NCBI GenBank assembly: GCA_910574455.1
Contig: CAJSYZ010000001.1
Span: 2,401,424-2,465,423, forward strand
Length of the DNA stretch: 64,000 nucleotides
Origin: Trichaptum fuscoviolaceum
Taxonomy: Eukaryota; Basidiomycota; Agaricomycetes; Hymenochaetales; Trichaptaceae
Reading direction: 5' to 3'
The translations under genes and the position numbers were made by a program. Position 1 is the first letter of the stretch; the number at the start of each line of letters is the position of its first letter. The notes beneath the pieces are model-generated. The model saw nothing but the letters and a program-made list of their open reading frames with translations. It was not told the DNA's origin and did no database searches. Shown here piece after piece: positions 51,065-61,998 of this stretch.

Positions 51065-51274
51065 AATTACTTGTGGAAATGAAGTAATTCTGGAACCTCT
51101 TACGCACTTACACGCTTGAGTACTGCAAACCGACAGACAAAAAAGTCTGCTTATATGATTAAATGATGAATTACTTATGGAATGAACTACTTGAACCCCT
51201 TACAAACTTATACACTTGAGCACTGCAATTCGAATGCCAGAAAAAAACTTCTGATATGCTTGAATGCTGAAGAC
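51065..51274. repeat. ~105-bp imperfect tandem duplication near the right end
   Basis: 51065-51168 and 51169-51274 are two diverged copies: both begin AATTACTTnTGG, share CTTAnACnCTTGAGnACTGCAA, and end TGATGAA/TGCTGAA. It lies just inside the right end of the large element, next to the CTGAAATCAGT subterminal motifs. Confidence 0.75.
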
Positions 51275-51411
51275 TGAATGCCTGAAGTACTGATTTAAGT
51301 CGACGGCACTGATTTCAGCAGGCCCCTTCCTGAATAATGAAACCACATGCCTGAAATCAGTAAATCAGTAGAATTTCACTTCCCAGGGCTTCAGTAAATT
51401 TCAGACCGTTT

Positions 51412-51446
51412 AAGTAACCTTAAGTGAAAAAGAAGATTCCCTGATG
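51412..51446 (-). repeat. right terminal inverted repeat of the large element
   Basis: Read on the minus strand it starts CATCAGGGAA and continues through CTTTTTCACTTAAGG, matching the left end at 26108-26140. CTGAAAT/ATTTCAG motifs follow inward at about 51290-51410. Confidence 0.65.
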
Positions 51447-51764
51447 AAGTCTATTCCACGTGCCACTGCAGTGGTGGGAACCCTGAACCTATCTCAGATC
51501 TCTATTTCTGTATGTCATGAACGACCCTCTAAATTTCTCTCATAGCGAGACATAGGATATCTTCAGCTCTGAATACCGAACACCTGCTACATGTGCTGAC
51601 GCCCTCTTTACTTCAACATACGTCCCTGATCATTGTACATCTATTGAAAGGAGGACATCCTCAGTAACCTACCAGAAATTGGGAAACCGGTTCGTTTGAC
51701 GTGTGTAGTCCAAAGGCCCGAAGCCTTCAAGGCCGAACTTGAAAGAGAAGTAGCTATAGAGAAA
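51447..51764 (+). promoter_or_regulatory. 318-bp promoter region of Trs130, abutting the transposon
   Basis: The region between the right end of the large element and the Trs130 start codon. It begins with a CCACTGCAGTGG palindrome at about 51463-51474. No ATG in frame with Trs130 occurs upstream of 51765; the in-frame TGA at 51645 closes the frame. Confidence 0.5.
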
Positions 51765-54700
51765 ATGCAAGGACAGCGCGTTCGCATTACCGTTTCTGCT
51801 CCTCAGCAACTCACGTCCACGGACCAATGGGCTCTAATATGGTCTGGTCTTGCTGCTCAGTTTCCTCTTCGCAATCTGCACTGGAAACCCGCCACAAGGA
51901 CATCAATACGAACGATACAATACCTGGATATCAACATAGTCGCGCTCGAGACAGTGAAGGAGGAAGGCGCCTCTCAGATTCCGGCCAGCATATTGGACAA
52001 GCCGCTGCTGAACATATATGTGGTGATGTGCGAGGTGCGTGTCATTGATTCGTTTGTGCCTTCTAGCCTGACGGTTTGTGGCACCGTGTAGGACAGCGAC
52101 ATGTACAAAAATGTTGTCAAGAAACAGATTAAAGATTGGCACACTCAAGTTTCATCGAGGAAAAACCAAGACTGGTTGATCTTGTTGCTTTCGAGGACAG
52201 ACGTTAAGCAGAACCATGGTGCACTGGCGAAGATGCGGGGTACTCTGTTGGACAGGATCCGAGCAGACTTCAATGTGGATAAGAAAGACCGGTATGTCAT
52301 ATCTACAAATGCTATAAGACAACCTGTTTCATCACCATGACAGATGTGCCCAACTTAACTGGTCAAACGATTTGTCCAACGACTTTAAGAATCCCGCGGC
52401 ATGGGCAGAGGTCATATCTAAGTTGAAAGAAGGAATCATTGCGGCGTTTGATTCTGCTGTGACACTGCGTGAGGAGGAAGTACGGCGTTCCGAGAGTCAG
52501 AAGACGATGCCTGGCTGGAACTTCTGCACGTTCTTCGTCCTCAAGGTGAGCTCCCAGTTGTACCTCCCTTTCCCCATTTCTTACCACCGCTGTGTATCTG
52601 ATAGGAGAGCCTAGCTAGCTCGTTTGAGGGCGTCAATTTACTTGATGACGCACTTTTGCAGTACGACGAGCTGGAGGCTTCCTTCTTCCAGGTCTTGAAG
52701 GACAAGACGCTCTGGTTCGGCAAGTTCATCGAGCCTGCTCCCAATGACGACTCCCTACCTCTGCTTTCTGTGACGAAGAAGCCATACAGGGACCTTATCC
52801 TAGCCAATACGATATCAGTCTTTGACTTCCGTGTGTACTTACTGGCCCGTCAATGCAGCTTACTCGGGCAAATGGGAAAGATTGTCGAGATTGCACATAA
52901 GGTATCGCTATTCCTTGGTACATTCAGTAAGGCTTTGCGTGAAATTCAGGTAATTTGTGTGTTTATATCTTTTGTACTCTCATTGATTCGCACGTATATG
53001 CTTCTCTAACTAGGTCATGTTACCAGATTTCTTTATTGAATCTTGGGTCTATTCTTCGGCGATCAGTGCAGTTGATACATGCGAAGATTGGGCCCGGAAA
53101 CTAGATCTGGACTCTGTGAAATTGGCACATCTTAACGCTGCGAAGGGTGAGCTACTACAAATTTCACGTAGTCAAGTAAGCGCCGTATCCTTCCGCTATA
53201 ACAACTGATGAGCTCATTCACTGCCTAGCTGGATAAGCTTGGTATCAGACTCGGGTATTTACCAGACGAGCCGCCGTTCTCACTATGCGCAGTTGGTTGT
53301 GGGTCTGCATCAAGCGACAACGTCACATCGCCGACGGAGAAGCGCCTGTCGAGAAGAGTAACAAATGCCGACATTCTGAAGATTCTACAGGAGAAAACGC
53401 CGTTTTATGACTTATACGTACGGCTGACGAATCGTGCTATTGACTTTTATGTCAAGGCAGGTCGGCGGAAGTTTGCTCTGAGATTGCACGGAAGCCTAGC
53501 GGCTTTGGATCTGTACGTGTGGTTCTCTCTGCTTTATATCTTCGCGTCTTGTTTATCCGCGTCAGACTTACTGATAATATGAAGGTACCGAGGGCGACAA
53601 TCGGCAGCTTTACAAACATTCACGTCCTTACCAGCCCATTATGCACCCCATCGATGGTCCAGTCTGGAATCATATATGCTATTCCAAAGTATTGAGGCGC
53701 ACGCTAGCTCACAATCCAATCATGATCGACAATGGGTCCACACGGCTATGGCGTTCCTAAATGCATTCGTTGAGGATGCAAGGATGGATCTGCTGGTTGG
53801 TGTGCAGGATAAGAAAGAATATGTAAAGACCTTGGTGGATGCACTTCTGTCTACGGCAGCAAGTCTTGAATCAGGTCAGTACAAACATATATATATATAT
53901 ATATATATATAATCCTCTTATTTATGAACGACTTTAGATGTCCCTTTCCAGGATTCTGCGCTCTTCGTGGTGGAAATCGTGTCGAAAAGTGAGCGTTGTG
54001 CTGGCGAACAAGATGGCTACTTCCTTGACATCAACATTACCAACAAACTTCCTTGCGTGAGTCGCCTATGTTAAATATGTAAGTGACTACAGGCTACTGA
54101 CACTCATATAGGAGATTGAAACTGAGAAAATTAGCTTGGAATTAGTTGGCAGGCACGGGGACAGGCTCTCCTTCAAGAGTGATGCTGTAACTATACCTCC
54201 GGGACAGTCGATGACCACTCTGTTTTGCCCGGTATGTGTTGCGGTTCTACATACAGCGTTATCTGACCGAATTCAGATACCTCTCCCAGGCTCTTACCTA
54301 ATAGATCGAATAGACATTCGTGTCGGACATCTAATCTTTCAATGGACCTACAGCTCGAAGCAGAAACGTCGGCAGTCTGCCATTCTGCAAGAGAAACCGC
54401 TTCAAAAGCTTGTTAAGTTGTCTCCAGACCCAGATGCAGTGCAGGTACAAGTACAACAACCATCCAACGGTACGTAGTGCTTATAAATACGTTCTATTTT
54501 GGGTTAACATCTTCTGTTAGTGGAGATCGGCGATCTTTCAAAACTCGAGGTCTCCTTGACTTCCGGACGTAACGGCCTAACACGCGCTACCCTAAAGTTC
54601 TCGTCACCCGACGTTAGCATATCTCCCAGCACGGGTGTCTGCATCTGTGAGTGAATCACGACCAACATTTTTTGTGTACCGAAATAACGTCTAATAAAGG

Positions 54701-56355
54701 TGGCGATGCTGACATCACATTCTCGGAGGAGGGAGTGACGATAGCGAACGTTACTGAGAGACAGGCTATACCCTTTTGTCTATCCCACTCGGGTGGCAGT
54801 GGTCAAGATCTTCTCGTAAGCCCCCAAATTCTTCATGGAAGGCTGTCACTGACGTCAAATATTTGAAGGTTAATGTTGATATCGAATATGTGACTACGAG
54901 TGAACCCGGTATTACAAGAAGATTGAAGATGCAAAAGGCTGTGGCCACATCACTTGCACTCACTGTAAACGTACAAGACTTCTTCCGCGGAGAGAGGTAC
55001 GAAAGCTATTCATGTAGATACATGAAGCTTATCCCTTTCGTCCCAGGCTTTTGATGAAATTCACCATATCCACCACTAACTACCAGCATCTTCGGATTTC
55101 GTCCGTTGAACTCAGACCAAGCAATGATGAGTCTATGAAGCTGGACGTTCTCGGCGGCGGCGTCCAGCAAAGGTTAATCGTGTGTTCTTTTTCTACCTCA
55201 CCTCCCAATCAAGGATGCTAATCCCCGACATAGACGGTCACACCTGCTCAACCGGCCACTTTTATGTTCCACCTGTCTCCCAAGGGAGAGAGTTAGTGTT
55301 CTTTATGGCAAATATATAGTTTCCGAACTGACGATTCCCACAGTCATCAAATCTCTGAAATTGATAATCAAATATAGGTTGTTACGCCAAGGTGCGCTTC
55401 AGATATCTTTCTCTTGTTTATTTCGCTAATGGTCTGCTTGCAGAGGTTGAATCTTTGATATCCCGAAATGTCAAGTCATGGTTGTCAGATGTTAAGGAAA
55501 CACAAGTGCAAAATACTATACAGGCGTCACTCATCCAAGCATTGGAGAATAGCTCTTCGTGGGTTGATATGTATGAATGTACTGGTGAACTGTACATACC
55601 CGACGTTGAGTTTGGTGGCGTATTTCCTGAATATGAGGATCGCGTGAAGAAGGTAAGTATGTGATGGTTATGTCGAGCTCATACATACCTAACAGTGACA
55701 AGCTTGTCGCCCAAAGTTTATCCAGTTCGCCGAGTGATGATTGCAGACAGTTTACAATCCCGGTAGATTTACCCTGTGTGGATGTAGGTCATGATAACCT
55801 CTTGAGCTAGTTTTCATTTTTAACTTGTTCAAAAGATTCTGGCAACGACTTGCATACGTCTATTAGCAAATCCCTTCGACAGAAACCCAATGTCTTGGAG
55901 ACAGTCAAGACCTCTGTTTGCGGGTCAACCTATAACTGCAGTCCTATCTATCAATACATCTTATAGGTGGTCTGCTAATCATGAGAAGGCCCATGGAAAG
56001 TACCGCATACGGTTTGAAGTGGAGGAGATGATCAAAGACTGGCTAATTAGTGGACAGAAGCGAGGTGACTTCGTCACAAAGGCAAGTGATTATCATCTTC
56101 TCTAGATTGATAAACTTATACTGTCTTATACAGGACGGAGGTACACATACAGTTTCTTTCACATTAATGGCTCTTCGGCATGGTGAAATACCTTTACCAA
56201 AGGTTTTTGTTACTGCCTTCCATACTCGTGAAGGTTCCACTTCCACACCGCCTCCGACTTTAGAGACATATCAGCAGCATGGCGCAGAGAAGGTCCATAT
56301 TCTACCTCGCGGAGGGAAAACTACCTTCATGGTTAATGTGATGAGGGAGGTATAA
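51765..56355 (+). CDS. trs130: TRAPP-II subunit Trs130/TRAPPC10-like, many exons
   Basis: Large subunit of the TRAPP-II complex, the Rab11/Ypt31-32 exchange factor at the late Golgi. The ATG at 51765 starts MQGQRVRITVSAPQQLTSTD. First exons: 51765-52034, 52092-52291, 52344-52545, 52605-52949, then from 53014 onward; all checked joins are in frame. Family blocks: LAAQFPLRNLHWKPATRTSI, KNQDWLILLLSRTD, LDRIRADF, KDRCAQLNW, PGWNFCTFFVLKESLASSFE, LLQYDELEASFFQVLKD, FDFRVYLLARQCSLL, LAALDLYRGRQSAA, SLPAHYAPHRWSSLES, and a beta-rich C-terminal half ending ALRHGEIPLPKVFVTAF...FMVNVMREV. An (AT)n microsatellite lies in the intron at about 53880-53935. The gene is tail-to-tail with ALG3. Confidence 0.88.
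53887..53911. repeat. (AT)n microsatellite in a Trs130 intron
   Basis: A run of about twelve AT dinucleotides directly after the donor region of an intron. It probably varies in length between strains. Confidence 0.9.
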
Positions 56356-56489
56356 TAATTTCTTCATCCCTATCCCCTTTTAGCCCTTCAGCGGAGCCCA
56401 CTACGGCTTTTCGCAGTATACGTAGATGCTTTCATTGTTATCACCATCCATCATAGTGCAATATATATGTATATTAGCTGTCATGTAAT

Positions 56490-58010
56490 TTACTCTACTT
56501 TTCGTGTAGTTGTCGAAATGCAACCGCCGTGCCAACCTAGCCATATACCAGCCAGGAGAACAACGTTTGCGCTCACCAACAAGGCAGAGGAGAAAGGCGT
56601 TGAAGGGAATACATTCCATGCGTATTCAATTCCGAAGATTAATGCTAGTCTATTAAGGAAGATGAATTCAGTAAAATCTTAAACACATATCCTCTTTCCT
56701 TACTTTATTGGCATAGGGAAAGGCGTTCTCCAAGCTAAGAATGGGATTTGCTGAGCGTACCAGGAGTAGAACTGGTAATGTAGTGAACGCGCGAAGACTA
56801 TTCCGATGAGATTCGACGTCATTAGGACAGTTACAATGTCTAAGAGGAGAAGATGAGTTTGGTTGAAAATGAGTACAATACTAAAAGAACATTCACAATC
56901 GGATGTTAAAGGTTTGAGTGAGCCCTTGAAAGGATTCCTCAGACTCGTGCAAAGTAATCCGAAAAGTCCACCATCGGTATCACACCATTTCACATGGGCA
57001 AAGGCCAACAGTGTGCAAAGGTGTCCAAACAGGAGTCCTTTCGCTAATGCAGGATCGAGGAATAGGTCTTCGCCTAAGAAGCGCCAGTTCACAGTCCACT
57101 TAAACAAGAAGACTCGAGACAGATCAAAAGCCCCAGCAAGGTACTGCAGAGGGTATTCTACCAAGAAAGGTTTTCCAAGGATGGCTTGGAAAAGTACGAT
57201 CAGAAGACCATAAAGGGCAGCATGTATAAAGCCTCTCCGTCGGAGAAGAATGATGAACAGTCCCGGGATGTATAAGAGGACGGACATCTTCACAGAGATG
57301 GCAAGGCTGTAAAAGAAATCGTCAGCGAGGGTGGCCCATGAAAGCAGAGAAACAAGGCACCTAAACAGAATACATGCCATGCTATCCCAACCTCTACTCA
57401 AGGCCAATATGGCTGCCTGGGCCCCAACTACTGCCCAACAGTCGTTAAATAGCCTCAAGACGTATATCGAGTGTAGCCTCTTGCTCAGTGGTAGAAGTAG
57501 CAGGACGTAGTTAGGGACGTTTCCTGCCTGCAGGTACGTAGCGGCGCTGAGTGTTTGCGATGCAAGATAAAGTAATCCGTAGATTTGCTGCGCAAACCGA
57601 ACATTCAGTCCAGTTGCTGTTAAATGATAGAGCCATTCGTGAGTGTAGACGTGTCCTGCCGGGTAGCTTTGCCGTTGAGTATAAGCGTCCGTGACTTAGT
57701 TTGTTGAGAGAAATTACTTACACGAGAGGGCCCGTTGGTCCAGAGATTTCTGCATAATTTCTCTCTCCCTTGATGTACAACTCTACTTGGTACATATATG
57801 TTTCCCAGTCGATCTCCGTGTCTGTTGAAGTTGCATGTCAATGACCTCAACTTTAGGTTCAATTGGAGGATCGAGCTTACAGCGAATGAAACGAATAATA
57901 AGCTGGGTTAATAAAGCATCCCCTGTTATCACAAGTAGAGCCAAAAGGGGAGCATATCCAGGCTGGAAGAGGAGAGCCGCGCTCAATCGTTTGATGGAGC
58001 TCAAGCTCAT
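56490..58010 (-). CDS. alg3: ALG3, Dol-P-Man alpha-1,3-mannosyltransferase, 6 exons
   Basis: ER membrane enzyme that adds the sixth mannose (alpha-1,3) to Man5GlcNAc2-PP-dolichol in N-glycan assembly. Exons: 57881-58010, 57722-57821, 57361-57666, 56897-57306, 56704-56839 and 56490-56649, giving 413 residues. Signatures: [38 protein letters not shown] block (here [20 protein letters not shown]), several membrane helices, [51 protein letters not shown] and [12 protein letters not shown]. Two introns (57307-57360, 54 nt; 56840-56896, 57 nt) are stop-free multiples of three; removing them restores [12 protein letters not shown] and [11 protein letters not shown]. The last intron (56650-56703) hides the true C-terminus from a simple reading. 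Confidence 0.95.
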
Positions 58011-58326
58011 AATCTCAAATTCTGGTGACCGGAGCGAAGTCTCTGACTCTAAGGATCAGTCACTCGTCGATGCTGAGAGCAAACAAGATGTCGCGCAGAA
58101 TTGGCACCGCAGGAAGAGAGGTGATGGGAGAAATGTGAACAACTTGAGGTGCGGTGAAAGTCAGTCACGGTGACGTGGAAGACGCGTCGCGTCGCGTGCA
58201 TTTCTCAGTGTCTGATGAGAATTTTGTCTACAATTCAAGCAAATCTAAAGGCGAGGTAGCATCATATATATATAAATATATGAGTTTTACATTGATGAAA
58301 ATGTTTACAATTGAAAAAAGGTGTAA
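58011..58326. promoter_or_regulatory. ALG3 promoter with ACGCGTCGCG run
   Basis: 316 bp between the GH5 stop and the ALG3 start on the same strand. It includes ACGCGTCGCGTCGCGTGC at about 58183-58200 and an AT-rich 3' UTR-like tract for the GH5 gene. Confidence 0.4.
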
Positions 58327-60507
58327 TCAAGCATTCACCGCTGACCCAACGATAGACTCAGCATCAGCAAGACCACGGTAGAACCACGCTGTGTAGTAGT
58401 CCTCCGTACCAGGAGCAACAGTGTTCGGACCTAGTGCACTAATACTGTCGGTAACGTACTGACCCTTGAACCCAAGTCTCGACATTCCATACTGAGCAAA
58501 AATCTTGGCCGTCAAGAAACCATCCGAGTAGCCTTTGGTTATGCTGACTTCCATTGACGTTAGTCCAGTTGGCGAAGGAGGAGCGGCCGAGCTGGAACTA
58601 GAACTGTCGCTGTCGTCTCGTTTGTACCATCTTGAACGAGTGTGTGAGAGCTTGGATCGGTGGTGAATCTCGTTGAAGCGGTGCGAATGCGGGTGCTTAT
58701 ACGCTGACCTCTTGGCTATCGATTCAGAAGAGCGCTTCGCTTTATATCCGGAGGGCGCAGGCGCAGAATCGGCAGTAGCAGTAGAAGTACCAGAGTTCCC
58801 CGAGTCATCAGTTGAACCACGTGTGCCAGCCCTATCAAGAACCTCAGTCATGGAAGGCAGCTCCATCTCCGATATAGCCCTAGCGAAAGAAACAGCCTTC
58901 GATGGTGATGTAGCAGGTGTAGAATTGTACGAGAAGAACGTCTCCGGAAGAGTATTACCGACCGCGTTCTTGAAGCACCAGTCCAGATCAGTGTCACAAT
59001 CTTCCTTCATGTAGCCTATGCAGCTGTTATTAGATAGTATTCAATAAAAAAAAGGTGTTCACTTACTCCAGAAATGCCAACCAGAGGACGTATTCGCGTA
59101 TACTTGCATCTGGCCCTGGCAAAACTGCTGGCGCAAAGACATGGGGTCATTCGCATTTGCTAAACTGTCTGGTACAAGCGCGCATGACCACTCTCCAATA
59201 ACAAGGTTGCGACGCTCTTGCGAGGAGTCCGTGGAGAGCTGGTTCATAACGCTCGTTTGCACCATGTTTGTATCCTCTGTAGCATTATGAGTTTGATCGT
59301 CAGGAGTGAAAACGAAGTAAGAGTGATGGTCTTCCACGACAAAGTCGCTGCGCTTCGAAACATAATCACTGAATTGGTCAGGATTAAACGCATCGTGAAT
59401 GTAGATAGGGAAGGACGCTGCCTCTGGTGAAACTTGTCGCATTACTGTGATTGCATGGTTGTCTAAGAGAGTAAAATATATAAGTTGCTTCCTGATGTAT
59501 AAATTGAACCAACTCACAAAAGTTTGGGAGGGAATCATCGTCATTCGGTTCGTTCAGTATCTCGATACCAACAACATTTGTCACCGGAGTGAGTTGTTGC
59601 ATCAAGAAGGTCAACACATCGATTGTCTTGTCCATGTTAGTCAAATTGTAAAAGTTGACCTGCCCGTCAGATATGCCAGAGTGGGGTTGTCCGTTCTGAC
59701 TACCCGGGGCACCGTGGAGGTCGACGAGTACGCCCATGCCAGCCTCAGCAGCCCAGTTGATCGCGCGCACAACGCGACTCCAAGAGTTTGTGTATACATC
59801 CGCGACAGATTCAAAGGGAGTACCTTGACAATACAAAGGACCAAGGTTCCAGTAGCCAATTGGTATCCGCACAGTGTTGATCCCTATCGAAGATAGATAC
59901 TCGAAGTCAGACTGATTGATAAAGGTATCCCAGTGATGTTCCACAAGTGCACGAGCATTCGTAGTGTTTCCCCAGCCGTTAGCTATATCAATTTCGGCCA
60001 TCTGGGGACCATCGGCACAAGTAAAGAGCGATGGAGTCATCCATTGTTCGTGGACAAACCTGTAGTTGAAGAAATCAGGATCAAACAGTAAACATAGAGC
60101 ACAACCGGTACTCACCATGATCCCAAATTGACAGATTGCTGCTGCCTGTATCGGAAGACATTAGCCTTTGCTTGATCAAACGGAGGAAATGTCTGAGATA
60201 GAACAGGTGGAGGGTCGTAAGGCTCCACATAACAAGAGTTCGCCTTTGCCAAGTTCATGAATGGGGTGCTTTTCTTCGGTGATGAGCCGTCGGGGTTAGG
60301 ATCTTCTGCTTCGAGTAAGCCGCCAATGATAGGCAAATCCGTGAGTTTAGGAAGCCCGAGACCGTCCATAACACCGTCAACAGCATCGATAACACCATCA
60401 ATGGGGGCTGTCAGACTTCCAACAAGATCAGGGATAGGCTTGAAGATACTCTGAGTAAGACCGAGGGCTTGAAGAAGAGCAGCAATTTGTTCCGAAGAAA
60501 GAAACAT
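58327..60507 (-). CDS. GH5-family exo-beta-1,3-glucanase-like protein, 4 exons
   Basis: Likely a cell-wall beta-1,3-glucanase of the GH5 exoglucanase type. Exons 60116-60507, 59518-60059, 59067-59462 and 58327-59015 join in frame to give 672 residues. The (beta/alpha)8 core is clear: NLGSWFVHEQWMTPSLF, GINTVRIPIGYWNLG, GMGVLVDLHGAPGSQNG, the acid/base Glu in GIEILNEPN (about residue 301), DHHSYFVF and the nucleophile Glu in LVIGEWS (about residue 402), then GWHFWSYM. Residues ~1-95 are a hydrophobic, Gly/Leu/Pro-rich lead without a classic signal peptide. About 190 residues after the core form a Ser-rich linker plus a conserved-looking end (KGYSDGFLTAKIFAQYGMSRLGFKGQYVTD), an unusual extension. 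The gene is head-to-head with PIG-H. Confidence 0.88.
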
Positions 60508-61102
60508 GTTGGTTGATGCAAATGAAAGAGGCTTGTAGAGAGTGCGAGGGATAAAGAAGTTAGCTGACCGGCAGCGAGAAAGAGAATGTAGGGCTCCTGG
60601 CCGAGTATCTGTGAAGAAGGAGAAAGAATGGTACCGGCCCACAAGATGGTAAGATACTAAGGAATGACAAGACACAGAAGGCGAAGATTTTGTAGTGTCC
60701 TGGGCTGGGTCATTGGGTGTCAGCCCAACTCCTGTCCCGCGATCATCCACGCAGAGATATGACCGTTGATATTGAAATGACCTCAATGGCTCGAGCTTTG
60801 CTTCCGAGAACTGTTTGAGATTCGCTGGTTTTCAGTTTCAGACAGCATCATTGTAGTATGTAGATTGGTGTATCAGCGGAGGAGTACAACTCGAAGTTCG
60901 GAAGTGAATGTTTGTACAGTATTCAACCCGTTCTGGAAGCGTGCGCCTTCCCTGGCACTTTACTTCAAACCCAACGTTATCCATCGTTTGCGCGTTCTCC
61001 AGAGTCCTCAACCAGTGCTTGCTTGTTTCCTTGACTTGACAAGCATAGAATGCTTAGAAACTCCTGATAGCATACGCCTACACTAGCTCGACGAGATCGC
61101 GG
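60508..61102. promoter_or_regulatory. shared promoter region of GH5 and PIG-H genes
   Basis: 595 bp between two divergent start codons, one for a wall-glucan enzyme and one for a GPI-anchor enzyme. No specific motif stands out to me. Confidence 0.45.
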
Positions 61103-61813
61103 ATGAACGATGACCATTACTGGCATGAAGTGACAACTCGCTTTCCTCAGTTTCGTGTCATTTCAGCTTCAAATTTCAAAGAATATCGATTCTACGGCTA
61201 TGCTCCGAGTACTGGAAAGTCTGGTATATGGAGCTTAGCTGACGCTGCTTGTGTCGCTTTCTTGTCGTTCGTATGTTACACCGTCAGTGCTGTCAATGAT
61301 CATACATTGTCGATCCGAGTCTCACTTAACATATATGTCAGAGTGATAATAGATGGACGCTATCAGCGACTATCTGTTTATTGCTATTATATGGGTATTG
61401 GAGATGTACCGCGGTAGTATATGGTGTGTCTCGATCATGTTGCCTCTGAGAAACATACTAATCCGTGTGTAGAATCAGTAATCGCTCTTCCTCAGTGCGG
61501 CATTCAACTGGAAACACATAGAGGATTACCGTCTATTCCGCTATTCGTCCAGAGGAGGTTTATTCCCGTTACATACTTAAAGGACATTTTCATAAATGAA
61601 GCACTTCGTCGATGGAACGTTCGATACTACTTGACCGCCCTCGTGCATCGACCGGATGGTTCATACGAGCTTGCCGTTGCATTTGAGGTGAAGATTCGAG
61701 TTGCATGTTTGCAATATGAAACTGAACATGCGTTATATCAGAACTTACTTCCGCGCCTTCCAGTTCTACTTGAGGTTTTCCGCGATGTTAGAAGGCAGAT
61801 GCATATGGAATAA
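61103..61813 (+). CDS. gpi15: PIG-H/Gpi15, GPI-GlcNAc transferase subunit, 4 exons
   Basis: Subunit of the ER complex that makes GlcNAc-PI, the first step of GPI-anchor synthesis. Exons 61103-61270, 61342-61423, 61473-61687 and 61742-61813 join in frame to give 178 residues, a typical length. After a polar N-terminus there are two hydrophobic helices (AACVAFLSF and ATICLLLLYGYW). The PIG-H domain follows: ESVIALPQCGIQLETHRG, RRFIPVTYLKDIFINEALRRWN, VRYYLTALVHRPDG, LAVAFE and LLPRLPVLLEVFRDVR. The last intron (61688-61741) is 54 nt, stop-free and in frame, so a plain reading wrongly includes it. Confidence 0.9.
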
Positions 61814-61998
61814 TGATCATGTATATTTAATGCCTGTCGTGTGGGAACCTATATTATCTACATCCAATATAATCTTATGGGTATTACAACAAAGATTGCG
61901 AGCGTAGCTTGTGCTTTGTGGCGTGAAAAAACGAGTCTAAAATGTAGGTGCACTGACGAAAGAACTAGCTTTCAATTTGTATACAAGAAAAGATATTT

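Larger units (their letters stand above)
26108..51446. mobile_element. putative giant Plavaka-type DNA transposon, ~25.3 kb, with cargo
   Basis: The two ends are related in inverted orientation. Both start CATCAGGGAA, followed by A/T-CT-A/T-CTTTTT, a CTTAAGG block and then several CTGAAAT-nn-ACTGA motifs. The flanking dinucleotides are AA on both sides (26106-26107 and 51447-51448), a possible short target duplication. Inside lie a near-intact Plavaka transposase gene (41915-45993), a divergent accessory gene (46471-50842), two unknown genes (34302-36610 and 39321-41144), two decayed host-gene copies (histidine kinase and 3'-5' exonuclease), repeated inverted motifs in every gene space and a nested MITE-like element. 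Genes outside the ends are ordinary single-copy-type host genes. What is seen: related ends and transposase. Inferred: that they belong to one element. An alternative is several nested smaller elements. Confidence 0.65.

Noticed and set aside
56467..56682. Small plus-strand gene after Trs130 (starts with MQPPCQPS in the antisense)
   Set aside because: It is antisense to the last ALG3 exon, which restores [12 protein letters not shown] and a proper C-terminus.
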